Shown: positions 56,795 through 64,000 of the stretch, piece by piece
How the letters are laid out: the number at the start of each line of letters is the position of its first letter
Numbering within the stretch: the first letter of the stretch is position 1
NCBI RefSeq assembly: GCF_000470315.2
Contig: NZ_CBRF02000002.1
Location: forward strand, 1 to 64,000
Reading direction: 5' to 3'
Source: Psychromonas sp. SP041
GTDB taxonomy: Bacteria; Pseudomonadota; Gammaproteobacteria; Enterobacterales; Psychromonadaceae
DNA length: 64,000 bases
Program-made: the position numbers and the translations under genes
The notes under the pieces: model-generated
Database searches by the model: none
The model's input: the letters and a program-made list of their open reading frames with translations, nothing else
Told to the model about the DNA's origin: nothing

Positions 56795-57190
56795 ATGAAA
56801 TTATTACCTGCATTAGTGCTTGGATTAAGCCTATACCCTGTCATTGGAGCAGCTGCTGAAGAAAATTTGAATTGTACAGATGTAGAAATGAATCAAGTGA
56901 GTTATTACTCTGTTGCTAGCATTACTAAAGAGCAAAGTGTTAGCGAAATTTACAAGCAGAAAATAGAACAATTAAAAGCATTCGGTAAAAAACATCAATT
57001 GAAACGTTTTAAAATATTGTCACATGATGTATCAACCAATCAAAATAGTTATATTCAGGGGGCATTTGAGCTGTCTATTTCAATGACATTTGAGAGTGCG
57101 TTTGATTATACTCTAGTAGATAAAATCCGTAGTGAGCTTCAATCAAACAGTATTTCAAGCAGTCGTATTTTAAGTTCTGTCTGTCAATAA
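56795..57190 (+). CDS. Hypothetical small exported protein, 131 residues
   Basis: Not recognised. Signal peptide about 1-20 (ending GAAA), then a 110-residue domain with two cysteines (Cys near 27 and Cys130 at the end) that may form a disulfide. It reads as alternating helix and strand, about the size of SIMPL or BON-type modules, but no motif is clear. AAGGA lies six bases before the ATG. It stands alone. Confidence 0.75.
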   Translation: MKLLPALVLGLSLYPVIGAAAEENLNCTDVEMNQVSYYSVASITKEQSVSEIYKQKIEQLKAFGKKHQLKRFKILSHDVSTNQNSYIQGAFELSISMTFESAFDYTLVDKIRSELQSNSISSSRILSSVCQ

Positions 57191-57266
57191 AAAAAGATGA
57201 TAAAGAACCTCATTTCTGGATAATCAAAGCGATACAATACCGCTATTTTCGTGGATTTCTGCGTTA

Positions 57267-57302
57267 AATCACCTCTCAATAAATCGTTATTGAGAGGTGA
57301 TT
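57267..57302 (+). repeat. Perfect 16-bp-arm hairpin, no T-tract
   Basis: AATCACCTCTCAATAA pairs with TTATTGAGAGGTGATT around ATCG. It lies 77 bases past the small exported protein gene. No T-tract follows on either strand, so it may be a processing or protein-binding site, or a weak terminator. Confidence 0.8.
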
Positions 57303-57462
57303 CGCCTTGAACTACGTAATACTAATGTTATTGTATAATAAGAGATGTAACCTTATGATTTTAATGCAATTTATATTTAATTAACGAGAATAAAAGTTAA
57401 ATAGTAAAGTGACTAAATTTATAATTCTTAATTAACAATCAACAGCTAATAAGGCCATGTTC

Positions 57463-57651
57463 ATGACAATATTAATTATCCTAGGCGCGTTATTTTTGGC
57501 TCTAGTATTGATGGTGACGCTAGGTGAGCGCTTTGCCAAACCAGTAGATGAAAAGCAGCAAGCTAAATACAGTAAAATTTTACCTATATTAGTGTTCATC
57601 ATGTTGCTCGTTGCATTTATTAAAGCAGGGTTTGAAAGCTCGTACTTTTAG
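57463..57651 (+). CDS. Small two-helix membrane protein, 62 residues
   Basis: Not recognised. Two membrane segments (about 2-22 and 40-58) with a short charged loop (RFAKPVDEKQQAKYSK). I chose ATG 57463, eight bases after AAGG; the ATG at 57457 is only two bases from it. It stands alone. Possibly a small respiratory or stress-related membrane protein. Confidence 0.7.
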   Translation: MTILIILGALFLALVLMVTLGERFAKPVDEKQQAKYSKILPILVFIMLLVAFIKAGFESSYF

Positions 57652-57891
57652 CGAGGTCATTTAACTAAACTGCGCTGTCAATTTATAATATTAAACAATT
57701 GAATTAAAAAAACTCTCTTTATAAAGTGATTTTAGCCTTGTCGTTCTTAGATCAAGATAAGAATAAAACGAGATGATATTACGCGTTAAATATTTGGACT
57801 TGCTGCAATTTTTTGCTCAAGAAACATGTCTTATATACACTCATTTTAGAATTAGAGCGTAATAAGTAAATTTGAATCAAAGGAACATAAA

Positions 57892-58200
57892 ATGAAAGTA
57901 ACATGTCCAGGTTGCCAAGCTAAAATTAACGTTAAAGATATTAAGAATATTAAGAAGAAAGGCATTTACGTAGAGAAGCAATGTCCTTCTTGTCATGTTT
58001 GGTTTAGTTTAAATACAACACTTGCATTTGCTAAAATGCTAGGCGTTTCACTATTACTTGTTACTAGCTTACTTAATCTTTCTGGTACTAAAAGCGAATA
58101 TAGCCTGTTATTTTCAAGTCTTGGTTTTGTAGGTGTTGTTGTTGCATTATTGGTCACTTTTTTCGGTAAAAATGAAACAGTGAAAAAGCCAAATAATTAA
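57892..58200 (+). CDS. Zinc-ribbon membrane protein, 102 residues
   Basis: Not recognised as a named family. It has an N-terminal zinc ribbon, CPGC (5-8) and CPSC (about 35-38), then two membrane segments (about 50-65 and 75-93). AAAGGAA lies before the ATG. The layout of cytoplasmic ribbon plus membrane anchor is seen in MJ0042-type proteins. Function unknown. Confidence 0.75.
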   Translation: MKVTCPGCQAKINVKDIKNIKKKGIYVEKQCPSCHVWFSLNTTLAFAKMLGVSLLLVTSLLNLSGTKSEYSLLFSSLGFVGVVVALLVTFFGKNETVKKPNN

Positions 58201-58209
58201 CTAAATAAT

Positions 58210-58372
58210 CTGTATTAAGTTGTCTTATTCTTCGTTCAATCTAGACAACTCTTTAACTAAGCCTTGCGGTCAAAGGGCGATAATCGTGAACTTACTGACT
58301 AGGGCATAATAGCGCGTCTTACATTGTTAATCGCAAAGTTCGATGTCTAGTCAGATAACCAACAGACTCACT
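58210..58372 (-). pseudogene. Decayed fragment of mtgA (C-terminal part)
   Basis: About 160 bases align to the 3' part of mtgA (about 59425-59570): GTTCAATC, ACAACTCTTT, CTAAG..TTGC.GTCAA..GGCGA and AGATAAC are shared in the same order. Scattered substitutions and indels break the frame. It is an old partial duplicate, now separated from mtgA by a MITE and the rpmE2-rpmJ2 pair. Confidence 0.75.
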
Positions 58373-58473
58373 AGTCTCTACAATTTATGAAGAGACTTCT
58401 TTCATTTAAGACCCTCCTATAGCAATAAAATCAAAAAGATTGATATCAAATCTTATTGAGGCGTTAGCATCTT

Positions 58474-58695
58474 ATACCGATTACATTAAATAAGTGATCT
58501 AAATTTTGTGCAGGAAAAATGACTTAGTTTAAGGCATAAATTGAGCCTTTCGAAGATTAACTTCGTTAATCGTCTATCGGAGAATTAACCAAAGGATGTT
58601 AATTCTTTAATGGTTGTTTCCTTTACGAAATTTAAAACGAAGAAATAAGTTATTTTAACCAGTAAAATAGATCAGTTAATTAGTGTGATTGGTAT
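58474..58695 (+). mobile_element. MITE family 2, better copy (222 bp)
   Basis: Terminal inverted repeats of about 28 bp: ATACCGATTACATTAAATAA at the left and the complement of ATACCAATCACACTAATTAA at the right, both ending in GATCTA. The ATACC...GATC ends resemble MITE family 1. The interior differs. Confidence 0.82.
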
Positions 58696-58753
58696 TACTA
58701 GCATGAATAACATTTATACATCAGCTATCAACAAAGAGATCAGTTAAATACTA

Positions 58754-58770
58754 ATGATAATAAGTATCAT
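58754..58770 (+). promoter_or_regulatory. Fur-like site upstream of rpmE2
   Basis: ATGATAATAAGTATCAT, an imperfect 17-base palindrome with two mismatches, near the Fur core. It lies 40 bases upstream of the Zur box, which is the more likely regulator. Confidence 0.4.
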
Positions 58771-58794
58771 CTATATTGATCTACCTTCTTTTTA

Positions 58795-58816
58795 TTGTTA
58801 TGTTATAACGTAACAA
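58795..58816 (+). promoter_or_regulatory. Zur box of rpmE2-rpmJ2
   Basis: A 22-base near-perfect palindrome, TTGTTATGTTATAACGTAAC and AA, fits the gammaproteobacterial Zur consensus (GTTATANTATAAC). It ends 18 bases before the start codon and would block transcription when zinc is plentiful. Confidence 0.82.
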
Positions 58817-58834
58817 TAAAAAAGAGGATCAACA

Positions 58835-59086
58835 ATGAAAGAAAATATTCACCCGGATTACCAAGAAGTTGTGTTTCATGACACAGCAGCAGAGGTTTAT
58901 TTTGTGATTGGGTCAACCTTACAAACAGATAGAACGATAGAGTATGAAGGTAAGGTTTACCCTTATTTACCTATCGATATCTCGAGTGCATCACACCCTC
59001 AATACACTGGTAAGCAACGAGCGGCTAAACAGGAAGGGCAAATTGCTAAGTTCAATAATCGTTTTGGAAGCCTTAGGAGTAAATAA
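58835..59086 (+). CDS. rpmE2: Ribosomal protein L31 type B, zinc-free
   Basis: 83 residues. It replaces zinc-binding L31 under zinc limitation. It shows the start [19 protein letters not shown], and the CxxC zinc cysteines of type A are absent. GAGGA precedes the ATG. It lies behind a Zur box and its stop overlaps the next start (TAATG), so rpmE2 and rpmJ2 are translated together. Confidence 0.97.
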   Translation: MKENIHPDYQEVVFHDTAAEVYFVIGSTLQTDRTIEYEGKVYPYLPIDISSASHPQYTGKQRAAKQEGQIAKFNNRFGSLRSK

Positions 59087-59226
59087 TGAAGGTATTGAGT
59101 TCTTTAAAAAGTGCCAAAACACGCAGTTCAGACTGTCAAGTAGTTAAACGACGCGGGCGGACCTATGTTATTTGTAAATCAAATCCGAGGTTTAAGGCTG
59201 TGCAAGGCATGAAGAAAAAACGTTAA
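59086..59226 (+). CDS. rpmJ2: Ribosomal protein L36 type B, zinc-free
   Basis: 46 residues, too short for many gene finders. Start [20 protein letters not shown], then [20 protein letters not shown]. This is type B L36, which lacks the four-ligand CxxC...CxxxxH zinc site. It has one-base overlap with rpmE2. Together the pair frees zinc from ribosomes during starvation, as ykgM-ykgO in E. coli. Confidence 0.95.
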   Translation: MKVLSSLKSAKTRSSDCQVVKRRGRTYVICKSNPRFKAVQGMKKKR

Positions 59227-59231
59227 TTTAT

Positions 59232-59311
59232 TGATAGTTAGTTAGATAGATAGTTAGCTAGTTACTTGTTTAGTTACTTACATCGCTACTTACCTGGCTA
59301 ACTAACTATCA
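59232..59311 (+). repeat. Inverted repeat after rpmJ2 (14-bp perfect arms)
   Basis: TGATAGTTAGTTAG (59232-59245) and CTAACTAACTATCA (59298-59311) bound about 52 bases rich in TAGTTA repeats. There is no T-tract. It may help stop or stabilise the rpmE2-rpmJ2 transcript. Confidence 0.7.
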
Positions 59312-59396
59312 GGTTCACTCATCAACAGGTTAACTGCTGATCTATTCAATGATTCTATTTTTAAAAATTAACGAGGCTTTTTAAATCGTCTCCTTT

Positions 59397-60089
59397 TTAA
59401 TCTTCAAAAATAGGTGTTAAATAACCCGTTCCAAGTTGCCTCATTTGTCGTTCAATCCAAACAACTCTTTGGCTAAGTGTTGCAGTCAAACGGCGAGGGT
59501 CGCGAGTTCGTGGGCTAGGTAATAGTACCGCCAACTGTGCCGTTTGATGTTTAGTTAGATAACGTGCGGACTTACCGAAATAATGTTGACTGGCTGCTTC
59601 AACACCATAAATACCTTGACCAAATTCAGCGATATTTAAGTACACTTCTAAAATACGTCGCTTACCCCAAATAGCTTCAAGGCTTAGTGCAAAGCCTGCT
59701 TCTAAACCTTTACGAATAAAGCTTCGACCAGACCAAAGGAAAAGGTTTTTGGCTGTTTGTTGAGTAATCGTACTTGCGCCACGAAGGCCATCACCATCCC
59801 CGTATTGTTCTACCGCATTAATGATCGCGGTAAAATCGACACCAAAATGTTCTGGGAACCGTTGATCTTCAGAAGCTACAACGGCTAATGCCATATTCTG
59901 CGGTAGCTTATCAATACTGACCCATTGTTGAGTAACAGGGTAAGGGCTTTGTAGCATAAATGCAGTCGTCGGCAGAGGGACAAAGCGAAACATCAGTAAG
60001 ATGAGTGCGACGAACAACACTAACGCCAACAGTAAACGCCATATCTTCGACCATATATTACTTAAAAAACTAGATTTACGCTTTGCCAT
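59397..60089 (-). CDS. mtgA: Monofunctional peptidoglycan glycosyltransferase MtgA
   Basis: 230 residues. GT51 family; it polymerises lipid II into glycan strands. One membrane anchor (about 15-35). Catalytic motifs: VASEDQRFPEHFGVD (first Glu), GASTITQQTAKNLFL, KRRILEVYLNIAEFGQGIYGVEAASQHYF (second Glu, cited here in family order) and LLPSPRTRDP. It has no transpeptidase domain. It is complete. A decayed partial copy lies 1.1 kb away. Confidence 0.95.
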   Translation of the reverse strand: MAKRKSSFLSNIWSKIWRLLLALVLFVALILLMFRFVPLPTTAFMLQSPYPVTQQWVSIDKLPQNMALAVVASEDQRFPEHFGVDFTAIINAVEQYGDGDGLRGASTITQQTAKNLFLWSGRSFIRKGLEAGFALSLEAIWGKRRILEVYLNIAEFGQGIYGVEAASQHYFGKSARYLTKHQTAQLAVLLPSPRTRDPRRLTATLSQRVVWIERQMRQLGTGYLTPIFED

Positions 60090-60430
60090 TTATTGTCTCT
60101 AATTGGGGATGAACGAAGCTATGAGGAGTGATAGTTTCGACGTCAGTATTTGTTATTAAATGGCCATGACACACTTAATTAAATTGTTAATGTAAAAGCT
60201 CCTTTTTAACAATAAGTAAAGGAACAGCCGCGTATAATGCCATATTTCTCATGTTTTATCTCTACCATTGAAGATGGATCCTATTGGGTAGATTAAAGCT
60301 AAAGTGTATAAACGGTTTATTATTGATGCGAAATGATTATTAAGTCAATACTGTCGTATCGGTCGATTGTGTTTCAGTTTGCGCTTGCTTAGTATGATAG
60401 CTCACTTTCAACTATGGATATTTTACTAAT
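60090..60430. other. Intergenic region without recognised elements
   Basis: 341 bases with promoters for two divergent genes. No gene, hairpin or repeat is evident. Confidence 0.5.
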
Positions 60431-61081
60431 ATGAAAAATAGTTTGCTTATCGGTATCACTCTGGCTTTTGTTGTCTCTTGTAAAAGCACCTCAACTGACG
60501 TTACTGACAATTCGAATCTAGTGTCTCCTCCCATTGTTGACCAGTCAAAGTCCATTATGTTGTTTAATGGGGAGGATTTAAGTGGTTGGAAAATTCATGG
60601 TACTGAACAATGGTATGTAGAAGACGGATTATTAGTCTGTGAAAATGGCGTTGATAATACCTTTGGCTATTTATCCACAATTAAGCACTACAAAGACTTT
60701 GTACTGACCTTAGAATACAAACAGGAAAAAAGAGGTAACAGTGGGATCTTTGTTCGCTCAACCGTTCAAGGTAATAAAGCGACTGGCTGGCAAGTTGAAA
60801 TCGCACCTCCTGGACATAAAACGGGTGGAATTAATGCGTACAAAAGTGGGTGGCTAGCTAAACCCGATTCTTCAAAAGATGCTGTAATTAAAATGGGGGA
60901 ATGGAATGAAATGAAAATTCTGATAAAAGGTGGTTCAATTACGTCATGGCTTAACGGTACTCAAATGGTCACTATTAATAATGCCGAAATAGAGAAAGGC
61001 GAGGGTGGTATTTCATTACAGATTCATGGTGAAAATGTAACAAAAGTGAAATGGCGAAATATTAGATTGGTTGAATTGTAA
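60431..61081 (+). CDS. DUF1080 (3-keto-disaccharide hydrolase domain) lipoprotein
   Basis: 216 residues. Signal with lipobox (AFVVSC, Cys17), then the DUF1080 jelly-roll: MLFNGEDLSGWKIHG, VEDGLLVC, FVLTLEYKQEKRGNSGIFVRS, and the closing IRLVEL. The fold is a concanavalin-type sugar-binding or glycoside-hydrolase domain (GH16-like). It is probably surface-anchored and acts on sugars. No polysaccharide genes adjoin. Confidence 0.9.
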   Translation: MKNSLLIGITLAFVVSCKSTSTDVTDNSNLVSPPIVDQSKSIMLFNGEDLSGWKIHGTEQWYVEDGLLVCENGVDNTFGYLSTIKHYKDFVLTLEYKQEKRGNSGIFVRSTVQGNKATGWQVEIAPPGHKTGGINAYKSGWLAKPDSSKDAVIKMGEWNEMKILIKGGSITSWLNGTQMVTINNAEIEKGEGGISLQIHGENVTKVKWRNIRLVEL

Positions 61082-61479
61082 GTTACAGGGGTCTTTTAAA
61101 CGTTAAAAGATAACCATTTTTTGTATTAGTTAGTTTTAGCTCATCCTGTTAGTTTTGGTTTAGTCGTGTCTGCGCCCTTTTTGTTACCAGAAGAAAAGAG
61201 GCGCAGATAAGGATAAAGACTAGCCATCGAATCATTTTTTATTCAATCAATTTTTTATTTAATTACTTTTTTATTTAATCCAAAGTTTAAAATCATTATT
61301 TTAAATGTACCGTTTCGACCTGCATTCACTCACTCTTCTCCGTTAATGCAAACATCCTGTTTAGCTTTACTAAAGCGAATTAATTAGGAAAACTCAACCG
61401 TTGGCGGGTTGTAGCCATATTAACTTAGGTTTTATTTTTAGCTTAAAAGCAAAAAGTAAAACCTAAACATCAGAGTCTA
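61082..61479. other. Intergenic region with one long hairpin
   Basis: 398 bases between convergent genes. It has an imperfect hairpin at 61425-61466 and AT-rich repeats of TTTTTTATTTAAT type near 61240-61280. No gene. Confidence 0.5.
61425..61466. repeat. Hairpin after the EamA transporter gene
   Basis: TTAGGTTTTA pairs with TAAAACCTAA around an A/T-rich loop that can extend the stem. It lies 14 bases past the EamA stop on the - strand. It could act as a terminator. Confidence 0.5.
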
Positions 61480-62490
61480 TTACACCTTTGATTCTCGTGT
61501 ATTTAATTTGAAAAAACCTGCTAGTTTATCGGCCGGTAATAGTGCGAGTAGCATACCTACCAATGAACATAATCCACCTGCGAGATGAAACCAGTAGATT
61601 GATTCATCAAGAAATACAATCGCTAGAGCGGCACCGAACAATGGCATTAAAGTGATTGATAACGACGCGCTTTCAGGACCAAGACGGACCACGCCATTTG
61701 TCCAAAATATGTAGGCTAGTATTGATGGGAAAACCCATAGATAAGCAAACAAACTTAGGTGTTCTAATGACGGAAAATAAAACTTAAAAAACACCGCTTC
61801 AATGGCATAACCGATCATTAAAAAAGGTAGCCCAAGAATGATGAGTAAATAAAGCACTGTAATGGCGGGCAATTTGAGAGACATTTTTTTTAATAACACA
61901 GTAAACAACGCCCAAATCACTACCGCTGCAATCATAAATAGATCACCTTGACTAAACTTAAGGCTTAATAAATGTGGTAAATATCCTTTTGTTAAAATCA
62001 ATAACACACCTAATATCGATATCGCCATACCAATTGATTGCAGTAAGCGCGGACGGTTGCCTAAGACTCGCCATGCAATCAAAAGTGTCGCAATCGGAAT
62101 CAGTGTATTAATTAGAGTGATGTTAACGGCAGTCGTAAAATTCGCGGCTACATAAAGTAAGCTGTTATAAAGAGCGATACTTAATACCGCTAACCCAGAT
62201 AAAGGCAATAAATGAGGACGGATTGTCGGCCAACTTTTAATCACACGAGGGAGAGCAAAAGGTGTTAGCAATATAAGTGCACCAATCCAGCGGAACAAAT
62301 TCATGGCAATTGGGGCGACTTCGGGCATAAAACCACGGGCTAAAATGGCATTAATCGCCCAAAATAAGTTAGTCATCAACAAGCCTAAAAAAGCCATCCA
62401 TAATATACGATTGTTTGTTGATGTTGAGTCTGCCATTACTTTATTAGTCAATGTTCTCTCCATAGAATTATTTGATAAAAGCTTTTTCAT
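61480..62490 (-). CDS. EamA/DMT-family transporter
   Basis: 336 residues, ten membrane segments in two five-helix halves. First-half signature NLFWAINAILARGFMPEVAPI. Second half begins near SLKFSQGDLFMIAAVVIWALF. Drug/metabolite superfamily exporters of amino acids or metabolites; substrate not predictable. The exact start is uncertain (ATGs at residues 1, 10 and 19). No neighbours in the same unit. Confidence 0.88.
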   Translation of the reverse strand: MKKLLSNNSMERTLTNKVMADSTSTNNRILWMAFLGLLMTNLFWAINAILARGFMPEVAPIAMNLFRWIGALILLTPFALPRVIKSWPTIRPHLLPLSGLAVLSIALYNSLLYVAANFTTAVNITLINTLIPIATLLIAWRVLGNRPRLLQSIGMAISILGVLLILTKGYLPHLLSLKFSQGDLFMIAAVVIWALFTVLLKKMSLKLPAITVLYLLIILGLPFLMIGYAIEAVFFKFYFPSLEHLSLFAYLWVFPSILAYIFWTNGVVRLGPESASLSITLMPLFGAALAIVFLDESIYWFHLAGGLCSLVGMLLALLPADKLAGFFKLNTRESKV

Positions 62491-62920
62491 GTTAATGGTT
62501 TAAGGAAATAAAAGACATAAATTAAATATTTAAAGTTAACTTTCATTTAAACTTTAAACTTAAAGCAGGGAAGGGCAGTTTAGATAGGTGTTGACTAAGT
62601 TATTTTATTGGATGCGTTGCCGATATATTTACTAATTTTTATTGAGCCATGTAGGTATTTATTCACTTTTATTTCGCTCTTGCGACGAGTTAATGAATAT
62701 TTAAAGAGTTAAAAGCAATTCAGTGTCAGTCTATTTTATTCCCTATTAGCATAGAGGGCTCTATTAATAGAAATAAATTAAAGTCGTCAACAGTGTGCAA
62801 ATCCAAAGTGGATAAACTTGTAAATAGACTGGGTGAGTTAATAGTAAAACTAGTTAACCTTAACTCACTTCAATATGTTACTCACATCTACCCCTTGACG
62901 CTCTAAAAAATGATGGCTAT
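62491..62920. other. Intergenic region without recognised elements
   Basis: 430 bases of AT-rich sequence between two - strand genes. It must hold the EamA promoter. No gene or strong hairpin is evident. Confidence 0.5.
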
Positions 62921-64000
62921 TTAGCTAGGCTCCTCATCTTCTGATGAAATCGATTCTTCAATAGTTTCGACTTTCTTAACGATATTCAGTGGGGCAATCT
63001 CTACACGGTCACGACCGTTTTTCTTAGCAAGATACAAAGCTTCATCTGCAATACTAATGACTTCATCCATTGTTTTTGCATGGTCAGGGTAAGTGGCTAC
63101 GCCAATAGAGGTTGTCACTGTCCCTAACGACAATTGATTCATGCTGAGTTCAAGAGAGCGAATACCTTTCCCAATACGCTCCGCAATTAATAATGCTTGT
63201 TGGTCATTGGCAGACGGACAAACAATGCAAAATTCTTCACCACCATAACGGCAAGCAATATCTTCTTGGCGTATTGAATCAATTAAAACTTGCGACACTG
63301 CTTTTAAAACATGATCGCCTGCGTCATGGCCAAAGTTATCATTAAATAATTTAAAGTGGTCGAGGTCGATCATCATAATAGCGATACTGGTACCTGTCCG
63401 TTCAGCTCTGCTATAACATTGTTCCAATGATTCTGTCATATAACGACGGTTAAATAACCCTGTTAGTGGGTCTCGAATAGCTTGTTCACGAAGGTTGTCG
63501 CGTAATTGAATATTAGCAAGCGTTAACCCAATTTGCTCTGCAATAGCATGGGACATCGCTTGATGTTTATCAATATCAATCTCTGGTGACATCACAAAAT
63601 GTAGCACCCCAATTGTTTCCCCCTGTGCAAGTAAAGGTATGCATAACGTTTGCTCTGTAGGTTCTTCTTTCCAATGTTGACAAGTAATTTGAATGCCATG
63701 ATCAGTCGATAAATGTTGATGTCCTTTACGCAGCGCCCAACATTCATTGGGGGCAAAACGCTCGACCCATATATCATCGTCTCCCCACGTTGCAACCGTA
63801 TCTAAGCGGTTACGAGAAGATTTGATAATAGAGATGGAGCCTTTAAATTCAGGTAATAATTTGGGAATGACAGTATTCATGACTTGTCCTGCTTCTTTCA
63901 ATGTAGAGCAGGCATTGAGCAGACCACCAAAGGTTTGTAGAATCGATATTTCTGTCGTGCGGTCCTCAACTCGTTTTTCAAGTAAAAAACGTTCGTTTTG
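62921..64000 (-). CDS. GAF-GGDEF diguanylate cyclase, N-terminus off the window
   Basis: At least 359 residues; the frame is open to the right edge, so the start is missing. The order is a coiled coil (visible as FLLEKRVEDRTTEIS), a GAF domain (about 60-180, ending GVLHFVMSPE), and GGDEF (about 185-330) with DPLTGLFNRRYM and the catalytic RYGGEEF. It makes cyclic-di-GMP. An inhibitory RxxD site is not obvious. The short tail is acidic (EESISSEDEEPS). More sensor sequence probably lies to the left of the coil. Confidence 0.93.
   Translation of the reverse strand, partial: QNERFLLEKRVEDRTTEISILQTFGGLLNACSTLKEAGQVMNTVIPKLLPEFKGSISIIKSSRNRLDTVATWGDDDIWVERFAPNECWALRKGHQHLSTDHGIQITCQHWKEEPTEQTLCIPLLAQGETIGVLHFVMSPEIDIDKHQAMSHAIAEQIGLTLANIQLRDNLREQAIRDPLTGLFNRRYMTESLEQCYSRAERTGTSIAIMMIDLDHFKLFNDNFGHDAGDHVLKAVSQVLIDSIRQEDIACRYGGEEFCIVCPSANDQQALLIAERIGKGIRSLELSMNQLSLGTVTTSIGVATYPDHAKTMDEVISIADEALYLAKKNGRDRVEIAPLNIVKKVETIEESISSEDEEPS

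Larger units (their letters stand above)
58201..58834. other. Intergenic region with mtgA remnant and MITE family 2
   Basis: 634 bases. It holds a decayed mtgA fragment (about 58210-58372), the better MITE family 2 copy (58474-58695), and Fur- and Zur-like sites before rpmE2. Confidence 0.6.

Noticed and set aside
1-64000. CRISPR array or integron cassette array
   Set aside because: No regularly spaced identical repeats with unique spacers, and no attC-like sites or integrase. The 40-bp pair has only two copies.

Overview
The window is a stretch of a low-GC marine gammaproteobacterial chromosome. The nearest relatives I would expect are Psychromonas, or a neighbouring genus such as Moritella, Colwellia or Shewanella. 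This rests on gene content (two PL7 alginate lyases, the purU-ychJ pair, the nsrR/hmp and argP/argO pairs, class Ia ribonucleotide reductase, a ydj/ynj-type block) and on the intergenic repeats. The genus is inferred, not proven. No rRNA, CRISPR array, prophage or complete insertion sequence was seen. One tRNA (Tyr, GUA) is present.

Layout. 1-4 kb is accessory: an AAA ATPase overlapping a small unknown protein (possible defence or toxin module), then a REP-associated tyrosine transposase (RAYT) surrounded by short REP-like motifs. 4-8.5 kb holds an SGNH esterase with a damaged N-terminus, an orphan betaine-type binding protein, a hairpin-rich repeat region and a ZapG/YhcB-like protein with a repetitive acidic tail. 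8.5-24 kb is mostly housekeeping: a sigma32-driven small heat-shock protein, a LysR/FMN alpha-hydroxyacid oxidase pair, queC and queE, a PL7 lyase, an M14 carboxypeptidase, an LRR-kinase fusion, argO/argP and nsrR/hmp. 24-35 kb has a response regulator with a TPR tail, tRNA-Tyr, purU-ychJ-asnB, a CPA2 antiporter and a Sel1-repeat protein.

34.6-47 kb is the most unusual layout. nrdA lies upstream and nrdB-yfaE downstream of a 7-gene same-strand block: a TVP38-disulfide reductase fusion, a DUF547 protein, ynjB-ynjC-ynjD transporter genes, a CDP-alcohol phosphatidyltransferase and a sterol-desaturase-like hydroxylase. The block resembles the E. coli ydj/ynj cluster with a membrane-lipid flavour, and it splits the usual nrdAB-yfaE operon.

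47-64 kb is gene-sparse and AT-rich. It holds four of five copies of a 161-bp MITE and two copies of a second, about 222-bp MITE with related ends. It also holds a dicarboxylate/glutamate symporter, a DUF2061 protein behind a Fur-like box, a second PL7 lyase, several small exported or membrane proteins, and a Zur-box-controlled rpmE2-rpmJ2 pair for zinc-free ribosomal proteins. mtgA lies beside these, with a decayed partial copy of mtgA about 1.1 kb away. The window ends inside a GAF-GGDEF diguanylate cyclase.

The most novel-looking items are the ATPase/small-protein pair, the two MITE families with shared ends, the split nrd operon with its inserted block, the mtgA fossil and the Fur-like box before a DUF2061 gene. 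None was tested by database search.
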